A stretch of 64,000 nt of DNA from Methanobacterium_D oryzae (GTDB lineage: Archaea; Methanobacteriota; Methanobacteria; Methanobacteriales; Methanobacteriaceae): assembly GCF_050433505.1 (NCBI RefSeq), contig NZ_JBNPXC010000002.1:1-64000 (forward strand). Reading direction: 5' to 3'. The translations under genes and the position numbers were made by a program. Position 1 is the stretch's first letter; each line of letters starts with the position of its first letter. The notes under the pieces are model-generated. The model was not told the DNA's origin and did no database searches. It saw only the letters and a list, made by a program, of their open reading frames with translations. Below are positions 36,095 to 45,259 of the stretch, in pieces.

Positions 36095-36243
36095 TATTAA
36101 TTTCATTTATATAATAGATTCAAATTTCTGAATAAATCAGTGGACTATCTTAACTTTTTTTATTTTAAATAAAATAATGAAATATAATTTATTTTGAGGG
36201 ATAATTGAAGATTTTTATGGCTATTTTTTAGAAATTTAATTAA

Positions 36244-36273
36244 TTTTTATAAACTTTTAAATACTTTTAAAAT
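36244..36273 (+). promoter_or_regulatory. TATA-like promoter region of aglB
   Basis: TTTTTATAAAC followed by further AT-rich TTTTAAATAC runs lie 50-75 bases before the aglB start. GAGGAT just before the ATG is a usable ribosome binding site. No operator-like dyad is evident. Confidence 0.35.
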
Positions 36274-36319
36274 ATAATTCCTAAAAAACGATTATGTCAA
36301 CCAAATCCGAGGATTAGCT

Positions 36320-38716
36320 ATGAATTCAAAAGAAGTTTTATCGAAATATAAACCCATAATAATCATAATTTTATTGTTTTCAGTAGTATTTTTCTTAAGA
36401 GCACAATCTGTTTATTTAGATAGTGTTCCAGACGATTATAAATCATTTTATCAAGATCAAAATGGTCTTCCCTATTTCAGTGAAATGGATTCATATTATA
36501 ATTTCAGGTTGACTCAGAACTATATTAATAACGGGTACTTAGGGGATACATTTATTAATGGTACTCCTTGGGATTTGCATTCATATTATCCTCAAGGTAG
36601 ATCGGCAGTCTATTCTCCATTAATAGCTTACCTAACGGCATTTGTCTATAGCATTGTTAATATATTTACAAATGTTCCATTAACTACAGTAGCTTTCTGG
36701 ATAGGTCCATTTATAGCTTCTTTATGTGTAATTCCCGCATATCTATTTGTAAGGAGAATTACAAATGATTATGGTGGAATAACTGCAGCAATTTTAATAG
36801 GTACTGCAGCATCTTATTTCTCCCATACATTTGCAGGATTTTTCGATACAGATATGTTTAACATATTACTCCCACTTCTTGTCATGTGGTTCTTTATTGA
36901 GAGCATACGTGCTGATAGCATTAAATGGAGGTCAATTTATGCAGCACTCTCCGTTATATCCATGCTTATTTTCTCAAGCGCATGGACTGGATGGTGGTAT
37001 GTATTTTACCTTGTAATAGCAGTATCTGTAGTTTATCTCCTGGTTTCTAAGTATATATTTGGCATGGACACATTTAAGTCTCCAAAAGGATACTCAAGTA
37101 AAAAAGACTGGTTTATGGACCAAAAAGTAATATTTTCAGTTGTAATATTTGTTCTGGCCAGTACAATCTTGATGATAATCAGTATGGGTCCTACAGGATT
37201 TGCAGACTCATTATTCGGACCTTTTGGATTTACAACAATTCAAGATGCGGTTACAGGAACTTCCTATCCCAATGTATATGTATCTGTATCAGAACTCCAA
37301 ATACCAAGCTTTAGTGATGTCATGAATGGGGCTGGAGGTATTTTTGCATTAATATTTGGTATTTTAAGTGTTCCATTACTTATCTGGAAATTAAAACCAA
37401 AAAATGATAATAAAGATAAAGCAAAAGATACAGCTCCAAAAATAAAAAAGAAACCTAGAAGAAAAGGAAGAAAGAATAAAGTAGAACCGATTAAAGAAAA
37501 AACAGAAAGAATAACTGTAAGAAAAGATCCTAAACTATTGAAAATGAAAAAGGATTATGTTTTATATCTTGTATTATTCTCTCTCTGGCTTTTAATCACT
37601 GCATATGCCATGACAAAAGGTTCAAGATTTATTGCTACATTTTCACTCCCAATTGCATTAGGAGCTGGTGTTTCAATAGGTCTAATAGCACCATTTATTG
37701 GTAAATACATAAAAAATGCTAAATATTGTGCAGTAGTTATTCTACTTTTAATAGGGGTAGTAGCTTATCCTGCAGTTTCAGGAGCATACGCTATTTCATA
37801 TTCCGTAGTTCCAGGGACAGATGATTCAATGTATGATTCATTGGGATGGATCAAAAACAATACATCAAATGATACTGTAATTACCTCTTGGTGGGATTAT
37901 GGGCATTTATTTGCATCAGCAGCTGATCGGCCAGTTACATTTGATGGAGGATCTCAAAACTCACCTAGGGCCTATTGGGTTGGAAAAGCCTTATTTACTA
38001 GCGATGAGAATTTATCAGCGGGAATTCTTAGGATGCTATCTTCAAGTGGGGATTTAGGTTATTTAACACTTGAAAATTATACTAAAAATACGGGTAAAAG
38101 TGTAGAAATATTAACCAAGACTTTGCCTGTCGATAAAGAAAATGCACGAACTATAATGGTAAACGATTATAAGTTAACCGCTGTTCAAGCAGATAATGTC
38201 TTAAAATACACACATCCTGATAATCCAACTCCACATGTTTTCATAACAAGTAGTGACATGCTAGGAAAAGCTGGCTGGTGGTCCTACTTTGGAAGCTGGA
38301 ATTTCAATAATAACAGTGGACAAAACTATGTATACTCTGCAGCAGCGGCAAATACCACCCAAGTGAATGGTACTACTGTAATTCAGGGTGAAAATAATGT
38401 TGTGGTTCAAATAAATGGATCTCAGATCAGTGCAGGTCTATTATATCTAGACAATAGCAATAAAACTCAAGTAATGCCTCCACACAAGCTAACTGTAATA
38501 CAGGGAAACACAACTACAATGGATCAAGTTGTAAACAACGATAGCCCTATAAGTATACTCTTGATAGCTCAAAACAACACATATGCAACAGTTGTGATGA
38601 ATAAAGAGCTTGAAAGTTCAATGTTCACACGATTATTCTTGATGGGTGGTAATGGACTCACTCGATTTAAATTAGCTTCTCAAAAGTCAGGAGTAATGGT
38701 ATGGAACGTGAATTAA
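36320..38716 (+). CDS. aglB: Oligosaccharyltransferase AglB (STT3 family)
   Basis: 798 residues with about thirteen TM segments. An early loop carries the acidic motif FSEMDSYYNFRLTQNYI (about 55-70), a second acidic site is FAGFFDTDMFN near 175, and the WWDYGH motif (TSWWDYGHLF) is at about 523-528. It transfers lipid-linked glycan to Asn in extracytoplasmic sequons, the last step of archaeal N-glycosylation. A long basic cytoplasmic loop (about 357-410, many Lys/Arg) is unusual in charge. The two glycosyltransferases at 0.4-4.2 kb may supply its glycan. Confidence 0.93.
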   Translation: MNSKEVLSKYKPIIIIILLFSVVFFLRAQSVYLDSVPDDYKSFYQDQNGLPYFSEMDSYYNFRLTQNYINNGYLGDTFINGTPWDLHSYYPQGRSAVYSPLIAYLTAFVYSIVNIFTNVPLTTVAFWIGPFIASLCVIPAYLFVRRITNDYGGITAAILIGTAASYFSHTFAGFFDTDMFNILLPLLVMWFFIESIRADSIKWRSIYAALSVISMLIFSSAWTGWWYVFYLVIAVSVVYLLVSKYIFGMDTFKSPKGYSSKKDWFMDQKVIFSVVIFVLASTILMIISMGPTGFADSLFGPFGFTTIQDAVTGTSYPNVYVSVSELQIPSFSDVMNGAGGIFALIFGILSVPLLIWKLKPKNDNKDKAKDTAPKIKKKPRRKGRKNKVEPIKEKTERITVRKDPKLLKMKKDYVLYLVLFSLWLLITAYAMTKGSRFIATFSLPIALGAGVSIGLIAPFIGKYIKNAKYCAVVILLLIGVVAYPAVSGAYAISYSVVPGTDDSMYDSLGWIKNNTSNDTVITSWWDYGHLFASAADRPVTFDGGSQNSPRAYWVGKALFTSDENLSAGILRMLSSSGDLGYLTLENYTKNTGKSVEILTKTLPVDKENARTIMVNDYKLTAVQADNVLKYTHPDNPTPHVFITSSDMLGKAGWWSYFGSWNFNNNSGQNYVYSAAAANTTQVNGTTVIQGENNVVVQINGSQISAGLLYLDNSNKTQVMPPHKLTVIQGNTTTMDQVVNNDSPISILLIAQNNTYATVVMNKELESSMFTRLFLMGGNGLTRFKLASQKSGVMVWNVN

Positions 38717-38723
38717 AATTAAA

Positions 38724-38761
38724 TTAGATTCCATTTTTGGAATCTAAGATTTTATTTTTTT
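38724..38761 (+). terminator. Hairpin and T-tract after aglB
   Basis: TTAGATTCC (38724-38732) and GGAATCTAA (38739-38747) form a perfect 9-bp stem with loop ATTTTT, followed by TTTTATTTTTTT. It ends 10 bases before the stop codon of the convergent CBS gene, so it may serve both. Confidence 0.7.
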
Positions 38762-38771
38762 ATTTATAAAT

Positions 38772-39152
38772 TTACATTATATTACGTATCTCATTTGTAA
38801 GAATATCTGTGGCACTTACAATTCCTACTATTTGGCCAGCTTCTTCGACTGGTAATCTCCATATGCCATGATCAACCATTTCTTTTGCTGCTTGTTCTAC
38901 AGGAGTATCAGTATGAACTGTTACAAGATGAGTTTCCATTGTATCACGAACTCTAATATCTCTTAAATCCCTTCTATCACCTATTTCTTCTAAAACATCC
39001 CATGTTGTGACTATACCTACTACTTCTCCATTTCTTTCAACAATAAGGCTTCCACCTTCTCCTTCTTCTGTTGATTTTTTTAAAGCTGTTTCTAATGTTT
39101 CATCTTCACCAATGGTCTCGACACCTTCAATCATAATTTCTCGAACATTCAT
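38772..39152 (-). CDS. CBS-domain pair protein
   Basis: 126 residues from the ATG at 39152, chosen because GGTGGTATT precedes it; a longer frame to 39242 adds a non-homologous hydrophobic stretch. Two CBS motifs: VREIMIEGVETIGEDETLET with GGSLIVERNGEVVGIVTTWD, and VRDTMETHLVTVHTDTPVEQ with WRLPVEEAGQIVGIVSATDI. CBS pairs bind adenine nucleotides such as AMP, ATP or SAM and act as energy sensors. The partner protein is not evident. Confidence 0.85.
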   Translation of the reverse strand: MNVREIMIEGVETIGEDETLETALKKSTEEGEGGSLIVERNGEVVGIVTTWDVLEEIGDRRDLRDIRVRDTMETHLVTVHTDTPVEQAAKEMVDHGIWRLPVEEAGQIVGIVSATDILTNEIRNIM

Positions 39153-39386
39153 AATACCACCGTGGTTAAATATGAGTTTCATGAGATATAAAATTTTACA
39201 ATTAAAAACTTTTTTAAGGGTGAAAAGAATAATATTAATCAAATTTAACTAGATTATAATTATTAAAAATTCAAATTAGAATTTTTTAATATATATTTAA
39301 TGAATTACATGGATTAATAAATCCACATCTAAAATACAATTTTATATAGTCCTTTTATCTAATCCAACTGATTTTATGTGAGAATT

Positions 39387-40481
39387 ATGGCTCTTGAAGA
39401 CAGAATTAAACAAATTGAAGATGAAATCAAAAAAACGCCATACAATAAGGCGACATCACACCATATAGGTAAACTTAAAGCTAAATTATCCAAACTTAAA
39501 GAAGATTCCTTACAAAGAAGCAGTAAATCCACAAAAGGAAAAGGATTTCATGTTAAAAAAAGTGGAGATTCCACTGTTGTACTTGTAGGATTTCCATCAG
39601 TAGGAAAATCAACACTTTTAAATGACCTTACCAATGCAGAATCTAAAATTGGAGAATATGAGTTCACAACATTAGAAATAATTCCAGGAATTATGGAATA
39701 TGAAGGAGCTAAAATCCAAATATTTGATATTCCGGGGATAATTACAGGAGCATCAAGAGGTAAAGGTCGTGGAAGAGAAATTCTATCAGTTGCAAGAAAT
39801 GCAGATCTAATCTTAATCGTGCTTGATGTATTTAACCCTCAACACTTTGATATTATAATGGATGAACTTAGAAATATAGGTATACGACCAAATGAAGAAC
39901 GTGCTGATGTCACTGTAAAGCAGAAAAAGATTGGAGGACTTAAAGTATCTTCTACAGTACTGCTTACACATATCGATGAGCGAACCATAAGATCAGTTTT
40001 GAATGAATACGGAATACACAGTGCTGATGTACTTATAAGGGATGATGTGACCGTAGATCAATTTATTGATAGTTTAGATGTAAGTTGCAAATATATTCCA
40101 ACTTTAAAGGTTATAAATAAAATAGACTTGGCAGATGAAGATTATCTAAATGAAATTAAATCGGAGATGCCTGATGCAATGTTCATATCTGCAAACAAGC
40201 AAATTAATGTTGAAGAGCTAAAAAGAGAAACTTTTGACAGATTAGCTCTCATCCGTATATATTTAAAACCTCAAGGTAAAAAAGCAGATTATGATGAGCC
40301 ACTTATTGTAAGAAAAGATTCTACAGTTAAAGATGTGGCAAATAAGCTTCACCGAGATTTTGTTAGGAATTTCAGACATGCAAAGGTCTGGGGAACATCT
40401 GTAAAGTTCGAAGGCCAGAAAGTTGGATTGGATCATATACTGGATGATGAAGATGTTTTAAGGATCATAGTAAAAAAATAA
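39387..40481 (+). CDS. DRG-family GTPase (Obg-related) with TGS domain
   Basis: 364 residues from MALEDRI (39387); an ATG three codons earlier is possible. Helical N terminus (KQIEDEIKKTPYNKATSHHI), G1 VGFPSVGKSTLLN near 70, G3 DIPGII with the glycine-rich GASRGKGRGREILSVAR, G4 INKID near 245, and a C-terminal TGS domain (DEPLIVRKDSTVKDVANKLH). DRG GTPases bind ribosomes and are conserved in archaea and eukaryotes. It has a TATA-like TTTTATATAG (39340-39349) and a short leader. Confidence 0.92.
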   Translation: MALEDRIKQIEDEIKKTPYNKATSHHIGKLKAKLSKLKEDSLQRSSKSTKGKGFHVKKSGDSTVVLVGFPSVGKSTLLNDLTNAESKIGEYEFTTLEIIPGIMEYEGAKIQIFDIPGIITGASRGKGRGREILSVARNADLILIVLDVFNPQHFDIIMDELRNIGIRPNEERADVTVKQKKIGGLKVSSTVLLTHIDERTIRSVLNEYGIHSADVLIRDDVTVDQFIDSLDVSCKYIPTLKVINKIDLADEDYLNEIKSEMPDAMFISANKQINVEELKRETFDRLALIRIYLKPQGKKADYDEPLIVRKDSTVKDVANKLHRDFVRNFRHAKVWGTSVKFEGQKVGLDHILDDEDVLRIIVKK

Positions 40482-40540
40482 CAATTGTTAAATCCAAAGA
40501 TAATATATAATAAATTTAACTAAGTTATAATGGTGAAAAA

Positions 40541-41320
40541 ATGAAATTAGATGATATAGTAATATCTAAAGCGATAATTGAAAGTTTTATGGAAGATTTC
40601 ATAGATTATACTGATATGGATGTTGCAATAGGTGGGGGTGGCCCTGCAGGGCTCACAGCAGGATACTATCTTGCGAAAGCAGGACTTAAAGTTGCATTAT
40701 TTGAAAGAAAGCTCAGTATTGGGGGTGGAATGTGGGGCGGCGGTATGATGTTCAACAAAATCGTTGTTCAAGAAGAAAGTAGAAGAATTCTCGACGAATT
40801 TGGGATAAGAACCCAGAGATATGAGGATGATTACTACTTAGCTGATTCAATAGAGTCTGTTTCAACATTATGTTCTAAAGCAACACAAGCAGGTCTTAAA
40901 ATATTTAATCTAATGAGTATAGAGGATGTTATGCTTCAAGAAAAAGAAGATATCACAGGACTGGTTTTAAATTGGACTGCAGTTGAAATGGGAGGATTAC
41001 ATGTTGATCCACTTACTGTTAGAACTAAAGCAGTTATAGATGCAACAGGACACGATTGTGAAGTTGTAAAAGTGGTAGAAAAGAAAGTTGGACCTAAACT
41101 CAACACTGAAACTGGTAGAATCATTGGAGAAAAACCAATGTGGGCAGAAGTTGGAGAAAAAGCGCTTATGGATAATACAAAGGAAGTATATCCTGGATTA
41201 TATGTTACAGGAATGGCTGCAAATGCAGTTTATGGATCTCCAAGAATGGGGCCAATATTTGGTGGAATGCTTTTGTCTGGTGAAAGAGTTGCTCAAATAT
41301 TAATTGAAAAATTAAAATAA
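40541..41320 (+). CDS. thi4: Thi4-type thiazole synthase (sulfide-dependent)
   Basis: 259 residues. Dinucleotide-binding GGGGPAGLTAGYYLAKAG at 31-48, ERKLSIGGGMWGGGMM, and C-terminal GAANAVYGSPRMGPIFGGML-like region (GMAANAVYGSPRMGPIFGG). At the position of the sulfur-donor Cys of yeast Thi4 there is GLHVDPLT with His154, as in the methanogen enzymes that use free sulfide catalytically. It makes the thiazole moiety of thiamine from NAD and glycine. GGTGA lies just before the ATG. The AK6 gene follows by 2 bases, so the two are cotranscribed. Confidence 0.9.
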   Translation: MKLDDIVISKAIIESFMEDFIDYTDMDVAIGGGGPAGLTAGYYLAKAGLKVALFERKLSIGGGMWGGGMMFNKIVVQEESRRILDEFGIRTQRYEDDYYLADSIESVSTLCSKATQAGLKIFNLMSIEDVMLQEKEDITGLVLNWTAVEMGGLHVDPLTVRTKAVIDATGHDCEVVKVVEKKVGPKLNTETGRIIGEKPMWAEVGEKALMDNTKEVYPGLYVTGMAANAVYGSPRMGPIFGGMLLSGERVAQILIEKLK

Positions 41321-41322
41321 AA

Positions 41323-41868
41323 ATGATAATTCTTATTACAGGAACTCCTGGAGTTGGAAAGACTACAGTTTCAGGATTACTTGCTGAAAAAATCAACGCA
41401 TATCTTATTGACATCAATAAATTAGTGGATGAAAAACATCTTTACACTGGAATTGATGAAGAGAAAGGATATAAGATAGTGAATTTGGATGACTTATTCA
41501 ATGAACTAGATCATATTGTTGGAGAAATTGATTATCTCAATGAGTATATACTTATTGAAGGGCATCTATCCCATCTTTTCGAAAAATCTGATTTAGTAAT
41601 AGTTTTAAGAGCTAACCCTGATATGTTACAAGGAAGGATGAAAACTAAAGGATGGAATAAACCTAAAATTCGTGAAAATATTGAAGCTGAAGCCATTGAT
41701 ATTTGTTCATATGAAGCATTTGAAATTCACGGAGATAAAGTTAATGAAATAGATACAAGTAATGTTTCTCCCGAAGAAGTTGTTGGTTTGATAATAGATG
41801 TGATAAAAGGCGATAAAAAATTCCCTGTTGGAAGTGTTGATTTTCTGGAATATTTAGGAAAGTTTTAA
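41323..41868 (+). CDS. AK6/Fap7-type adenylate kinase
   Basis: 181 residues. P-loop ITGTPGVGKTTVSGLL at 4-19, then DINKLVDEKHLYTG, VNLDDLF, LIEGHLSHLF and the LID VLRANPDMLQGRMKTKGW. This matches the archaeal/eukaryotic AK6 (Fap7) family, which acts in small-subunit assembly with protein S11/uS11 as well as in nucleotide exchange. It follows thi4 by 2 bases. The cotranscription with thi4 looks incidental, since its usual role is ribosomal. Confidence 0.88.
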   Translation: MIILITGTPGVGKTTVSGLLAEKINAYLIDINKLVDEKHLYTGIDEEKGYKIVNLDDLFNELDHIVGEIDYLNEYILIEGHLSHLFEKSDLVIVLRANPDMLQGRMKTKGWNKPKIRENIEAEAIDICSYEAFEIHGDKVNEIDTSNVSPEEVVGLIIDVIKGDKKFPVGSVDFLEYLGKF

Positions 41869-42109
41869 TTTAAATAGGCCTTCTAAAATTTTGAGCGGTT
41901 GAAGGGAAAAGCTTTTTAAATAGAATAATAAATAAACTATAATATTATTCTTAAGTATATTGTATGTTGTATTGAGGATTATGAATAATACTGGTTTGAT
42001 CATAAAACTGCTGTATTAAATATTTGATTGAACTGTTCAGCCCCTGTATAAGAACTTAAGATCCATTTCTATATTCTATCACACACAATGACCCAATAGA
42101 GGCTATACT

Positions 42110-42481
42110 TTGAGAAGGGGAAGACGACCTAAATGGATGCTAAAAATAGCAAGAGAGAGAATAGACATTCTCTTTAAACTTGCAGATGAATCATTCGAAA
42201 CTCAACCAGAACGGTCAAATCGCTATGTAGAAATGGCAAGAAATATTGCAACTAAATATAATATGAGAATGCCAAGAATCTGGAAGAGAAGATTCTGTAA
42301 AAACTGTAATAAATTCCTTAAACCTGGAAATAACTGCCAGATCAGGTTAAAGGATTCATGTGTTACTATAAAATGTCTTGAATGTGGAAATGTTGTGAAC
42401 CTTCCATATATAAAGGAGAAGAAAGATAAACGGAGGAAAAAGATTGAATCCTGCATTATCAAAAAAGGAATTAATGAATAG
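42110..42481 (+). CDS. rnp4: RNase P protein component 4 (Rpr2 family)
   Basis: 123 residues, TTG start with GAGGC upstream. N-terminal helices (KIARERIDILFKLADESFE), the archaeal signature MRMPRIWKRRFCKNCNKFL, and a zinc ribbon with CKNC near 64 and CLEC near 88. It works with Rnp1-3 and the RNase P RNA in 5' processing of tRNAs. It heads the translation/secretion operon through to ftsY; the YhbY gene overlaps its 3' end by 38 bases. Confidence 0.9.
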   Translation: MRRGRRPKWMLKIARERIDILFKLADESFETQPERSNRYVEMARNIATKYNMRMPRIWKRRFCKNCNKFLKPGNNCQIRLKDSCVTIKCLECGNVVNLPYIKEKKDKRRKKIESCIIKKGINE

Positions 42482-42707
42482 ATCACTTTCAACTATCACC
42501 ATAAATATTGGAAAATCTGGAATTAATGAAAATGTTATAGAAGAAATAAAAAGACAACTTAAAGCTCATGAAGTAATAAAACTTAAATTTGCAAAAAATT
42601 TATCTTCAGAGAAACAAAATTATATAAATAATATAATCGAAAAATCTAACTCTAAATTAATTGATTTAAGAGGAAATGTTGCTGTTATATTTAAAAGAAA
42701 GAGGTAA
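42444..42707 (+). CDS. YhbY/CRS1-domain RNA-binding protein
   Basis: 87 residues, TTG start at 42444 with GGAGG-like sequence upstream; an ATG at 42474 is the alternative. The CRM fold is visible: LSKKELMNRSLSTITINIGK, SGINENVIEEIKRQLKAHEV and IDLRGNVAVIFKRKR. CRM-domain proteins bind pre-ribosomal RNA. Overlap with rnp4 and 5 bases to rps19e show tight operon packing. Confidence 0.88.
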   Translation: MNPALSKKELMNRSLSTITINIGKSGINENVIEEIKRQLKAHEVIKLKFAKNLSSEKQNYINNIIEKSNSKLIDLRGNVAVIFKRKR

Positions 42708-42712
42708 TTAAT

Positions 42713-43150
42713 ATGACTACAGTTTACGATGTACCTGCAGATTTGCTTATAAGCACAATCGCAAAGGAATTAAATGAAAATAAAAAGGTAAACCCGCCAG
42801 AATGGGCGAAATTTGTTAAAACAGGAGTTCACAAAGAAAGAAGACCAGAAGATCAGGACTGGTGGTACACAAGATGTGCATCTATCTTAAGAAGAGTGTA
42901 CATAGATGGCCCTGTTGGAATGAACAGTTTAAGGTCATACTACGGTGGAAAAAAAGACAATGGTTCACGTCCTGAAAAATTTGCAAAAGGAAGCGGTTCT
43001 ATAATAAGAACAGCCCTACATCAACTTGAAGACGCAGGATACATTGCAAAAATTAAAGAAGGAAGAATTGTAACTCCGGAAGGTAAATCTTTCCTTGATA
43101 AAACATCAAACATTGTTAAAAAAGAAGTACCTGAATTAGCTAACTATTAA
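42713..43150 (+). CDS. rps19e: 30S ribosomal protein S19e
   Basis: 145 residues. TVYDVPADLLISTIAKELNE at the N terminus, PPEWAKFVKTGVHKERRPED and DWWYTRCASILRRVYIDGPV are the conserved S19e blocks, and SGSIIRTALHQLEDAGYIAK the winged-helix end. Archaeal/eukaryotic-specific small-subunit protein needed for 3' maturation of 16S-type rRNA. GAGGT precedes the ATG. Confidence 0.95.
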   Translation: MTTVYDVPADLLISTIAKELNENKKVNPPEWAKFVKTGVHKERRPEDQDWWYTRCASILRRVYIDGPVGMNSLRSYYGGKKDNGSRPEKFAKGSGSIIRTALHQLEDAGYIAKIKEGRIVTPEGKSFLDKTSNIVKKEVPELANY

Positions 43151-43196
43151 ATCCAATTAAAGTTGAAATTGAATTCAAAATTATGGAGGCCGAATT

Positions 43197-43532
43197 TTGA
43201 GCGATATTGAAGAATTAAGACGTAAAAGAATGCAAGAATTACAACAACAAGCTGCAGCGCAACAGACTGCATCACAAGAACAGGAACAAGCCCGTCAACA
43301 ATTAGAAGCTCAAAAAAGACAGGCCATGATGCAAATATTGACTCCTGAAGCCAGGGGCAGACTTGCAAACCTTAGGCTCACCAAACCAGAAATGGTTGAC
43401 CAAATTGAACTTCAACTTATCCAACTTGCCCAAATGGGTCGAGTTAAATCAAAAATAACTGATGATCAGCTAAAACAACTCCTTCAAAATCTTGTCGGCC
43501 AAAAAAGAGAGATTAATATAACAAGAAGATGA
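43197..43532 (+). CDS. PDCD5-family DNA-binding protein
   Basis: 111 residues, TTG start with GGAGGC upstream. A long N-terminal helix rich in Gln/Arg (RRKRMQELQQQAAAQQTASQ), then the compact triple-helix core (LTPEARGRLANLRLTKPEMV, LIQLAQMGRVKSKITDDQLK) of the PDCD5/TFAR19 family. Archaeal members bind DNA or chaperone partners; the exact role is open. Its stop overlaps the start of the next gene by 4 bases. Confidence 0.92.
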   Translation: MSDIEELRRKRMQELQQQAAAQQTASQEQEQARQQLEAQKRQAMMQILTPEARGRLANLRLTKPEMVDQIELQLIQLAQMGRVKSKITDDQLKQLLQNLVGQKREINITRR

Positions 43533-44128
43533 AAGCTTGTGTTCTCTACAGCGGAGGAAAAGATAGTTCCCTTATGGCTGTAATCCTTGAAAGATTGGGA
43601 TATACAGTCGAACTTCTAACCTTAAATTTCGGGATATTTCCCTCTTTTAAACCTGCAGCAGAATCAGCATCTTCTATTGGGTTTAAGCATCGTGTTTTTA
43701 AAGCTGATAGAACTCTTGCGCAAAATGCAGCCAATATTATTATTGATGATGGATTTCCAAATAATGGAATAAATTACATTCATAAAGAAGCATTAGATCT
43801 TATATCTCAAGATTACGATGTGGTTGCAGATGGAACAAGAAGAGATGATAAAACTCCGAAGCTTGAAAAAAGGGAAATTGATAGCCTTGAAGGTCGAAGG
43901 AAAGTTGAATATCTAACTCTTCGTGGATTTGGACACAAAACCATAAATAATCTCGCTGACATGCTATTTGAAATTAAAAAAGAACAAACCAGCATGGAAA
44001 ATAATTCGGATTATGAGATTGAGATCAGATATCTCATAAACGAGATTAAAGGAGAAAAAGCGGTTGATAAAATATTTCCAAGCCATATTCAATCAAGAGT
44101 AATTGGCTGGAAAACTAAAATTCAATAA
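43529..44128 (+). CDS. N-type ATP pyrophosphatase (PP-loop) family protein
   Basis: 199 residues. PP-loop motif LYSGGKDSSLMAVILERLGY at 6-25, then a helical region, ADGTRRDDKTPKLEKREIDS and RGFGHKTINNLAD. PP-loop proteins adenylate substrates for thiolation or amidation, often of tRNA. This one is conserved at this place between the PDCD5 and L39e genes in archaea, which suggests a translation-linked modification. No zinc knuckles are seen, so it is not a TtuA-type tRNA thiolase. Confidence 0.75.
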   Translation: MKACVLYSGGKDSSLMAVILERLGYTVELLTLNFGIFPSFKPAAESASSIGFKHRVFKADRTLAQNAANIIIDDGFPNNGINYIHKEALDLISQDYDVVADGTRRDDKTPKLEKREIDSLEGRRKVEYLTLRGFGHKTINNLADMLFEIKKEQTSMENNSDYEIEIRYLINEIKGEKAVDKIFPSHIQSRVIGWKTKIQ

Positions 44129-44161
44129 TAAATCATATATTAAAACTAATGTGGTGAAAAA

Positions 44162-44317
44162 ATGAGTAGAAATAGGCCATTAGCTAAAAAATTAAGGCTC
44201 GCTAAAGCCAATAAGCAAAATAGGCGTGTACCATTATGGGTAATGCTTAAAACAAATAGAAAAGTAAGAACTCATCCGAAAATGAGACACTGGAGAAGAA
44301 ACAGCTTAAAAGTATAA
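44162..44317 (+). CDS. rpl39e: 50S ribosomal protein L39e
   Basis: 51 residues from the ATG at 44162 with GGTGA upstream. Strongly basic: MSRNRPLAKKLRLAKANKQN, RRVPLWVMLKTNRKVR and a HWRRNSLKV end, the standard archaeal L39e. It lines the peptide exit tunnel. It is often missed because of its size. Confidence 0.95.
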   Translation: MSRNRPLAKKLRLAKANKQNRRVPLWVMLKTNRKVRTHPKMRHWRRNSLKV

Positions 44318-44329
44318 GGGGATTTAATT

Positions 44330-44575
44330 ATGGAAAGAGTTTATGTCATACCATTAAGAAAAGTTAAAGACGTTCCAAGGACAATCAGGTCCCCAAGAGC
44401 AATACGTTACATAAAAGAATTCATAGGAAAACATATGAAGGCAGAAGATATTAAAATTGATGCTTCTGTCAATGAAAAAGTATGGGAAAGAGGAATTCAA
44501 AAAGTTCCACCAAAAATTAAAGTAAAAGCTATAAAAGACGAAGACGGTACAGTAGCAGTCACCTTAGTTGAATAG
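44330..44575 (+). CDS. rpl31e: 50S ribosomal protein L31e
   Basis: 81 residues: VYVIPLRKVKDVPRTIRSPR, AIRYIKEFIGKHMKAEDIKI and NEKVWERGIQKVPPKIKVKA are the L31e core. It lies at the exit-tunnel rim near the SRP docking site. It sits 12 bases after rpl39e, and its stop is followed at once by the aIF6 ribosome binding site. Confidence 0.95.
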   Translation: MERVYVIPLRKVKDVPRTIRSPRAIRYIKEFIGKHMKAEDIKIDASVNEKVWERGIQKVPPKIKVKAIKDEDGTVAVTLVE

Positions 44576-44584
44576 GTGAACTTG

Positions 44585-45259
44585 ATGATTAGAAAAGCTA
44601 ACTTAAATGGGAATCAAAATCTTGGAGTTGCAATCTGCTCAACAGATAAAGCAGCTATTGTTCCCTCCAATTTATCAGAAGCAATGGAAAATCTAATAGA
44701 AAATACTTTAGGAGTTCCTACTATTAGGACCCCTATAGGTGGTAGTAATCTTGCTGGAGCACTTTCTGCTGGAAATTCTAATGGATTTGTAGTATCTCCA
44801 TTTACGCTTGATAGTGAAATAGAAGCTATTAAAGAATCGGGTATAGAAGTTGAAAGACTTCCTGACAAATTTACAGCTGTAGGTAATATAGTGCTTGCAA
44901 ATGATAATGGAGCTATTGTAAATCCCCTGCTCTCTGATAAATCCTTAGAAATAATTCGAGACGTATTAGACGTTGAAATTAAACAAGGAAGTATAGCTAA
45001 GTTTAAAATTACAGGATCTGTTGCAGTCGCTACAAATAAAGGAGTATTAGCACATCCGTCTACAACTGAAGATGAAATTGAATTTATAGAAGATGTAATG
45101 AAGGTTCCTGCAGATATTGGTACTGTAAATAAAGGTATAAGGCTTGTAGGGGCATGTGCAGTTGCAAATTCTAATGGAGTGGTTGTAGGAATGGATACTA
45201 CAGGTCCTGAACTTGCAAGAATTGAAGAAGCATTAGGTTTTCTTGAGGGATATTTATGA
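44585..45259 (+). CDS. Translation initiation factor aIF6
   Basis: 224 residues from the ATG at 44585, which has GGTGA 5 bases upstream; a GTG at 44576 is in frame. The repeated pentein units are visible as five similar stretches, for example TVRTPIGGSNLAGAL-like IRTPIGGSNLAGALSAGNSN, IVLANDNGAIVNPLL, VAVATNKGVLAHPST and CAVANSNGVVVGMDT. aIF6 binds the 50S subunit and prevents premature joining. It overlaps the next gene by 4 bases. Confidence 0.93.
   Translation: MIRKANLNGNQNLGVAICSTDKAAIVPSNLSEAMENLIENTLGVPTIRTPIGGSNLAGALSAGNSNGFVVSPFTLDSEIEAIKESGIEVERLPDKFTAVGNIVLANDNGAIVNPLLSDKSLEIIRDVLDVEIKQGSIAKFKITGSVAVATNKGVLAHPSTTEDEIEFIEDVMKVPADIGTVNKGIRLVGACAVANSNGVVVGMDTTGPELARIEEALGFLEGYL

Noticed and set aside
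41960..42060. C/D-box guide RNA before rnp4
   Set aside because: An ATGAATA-like C box can be drawn, but no CTGA D box at proper distance is found.
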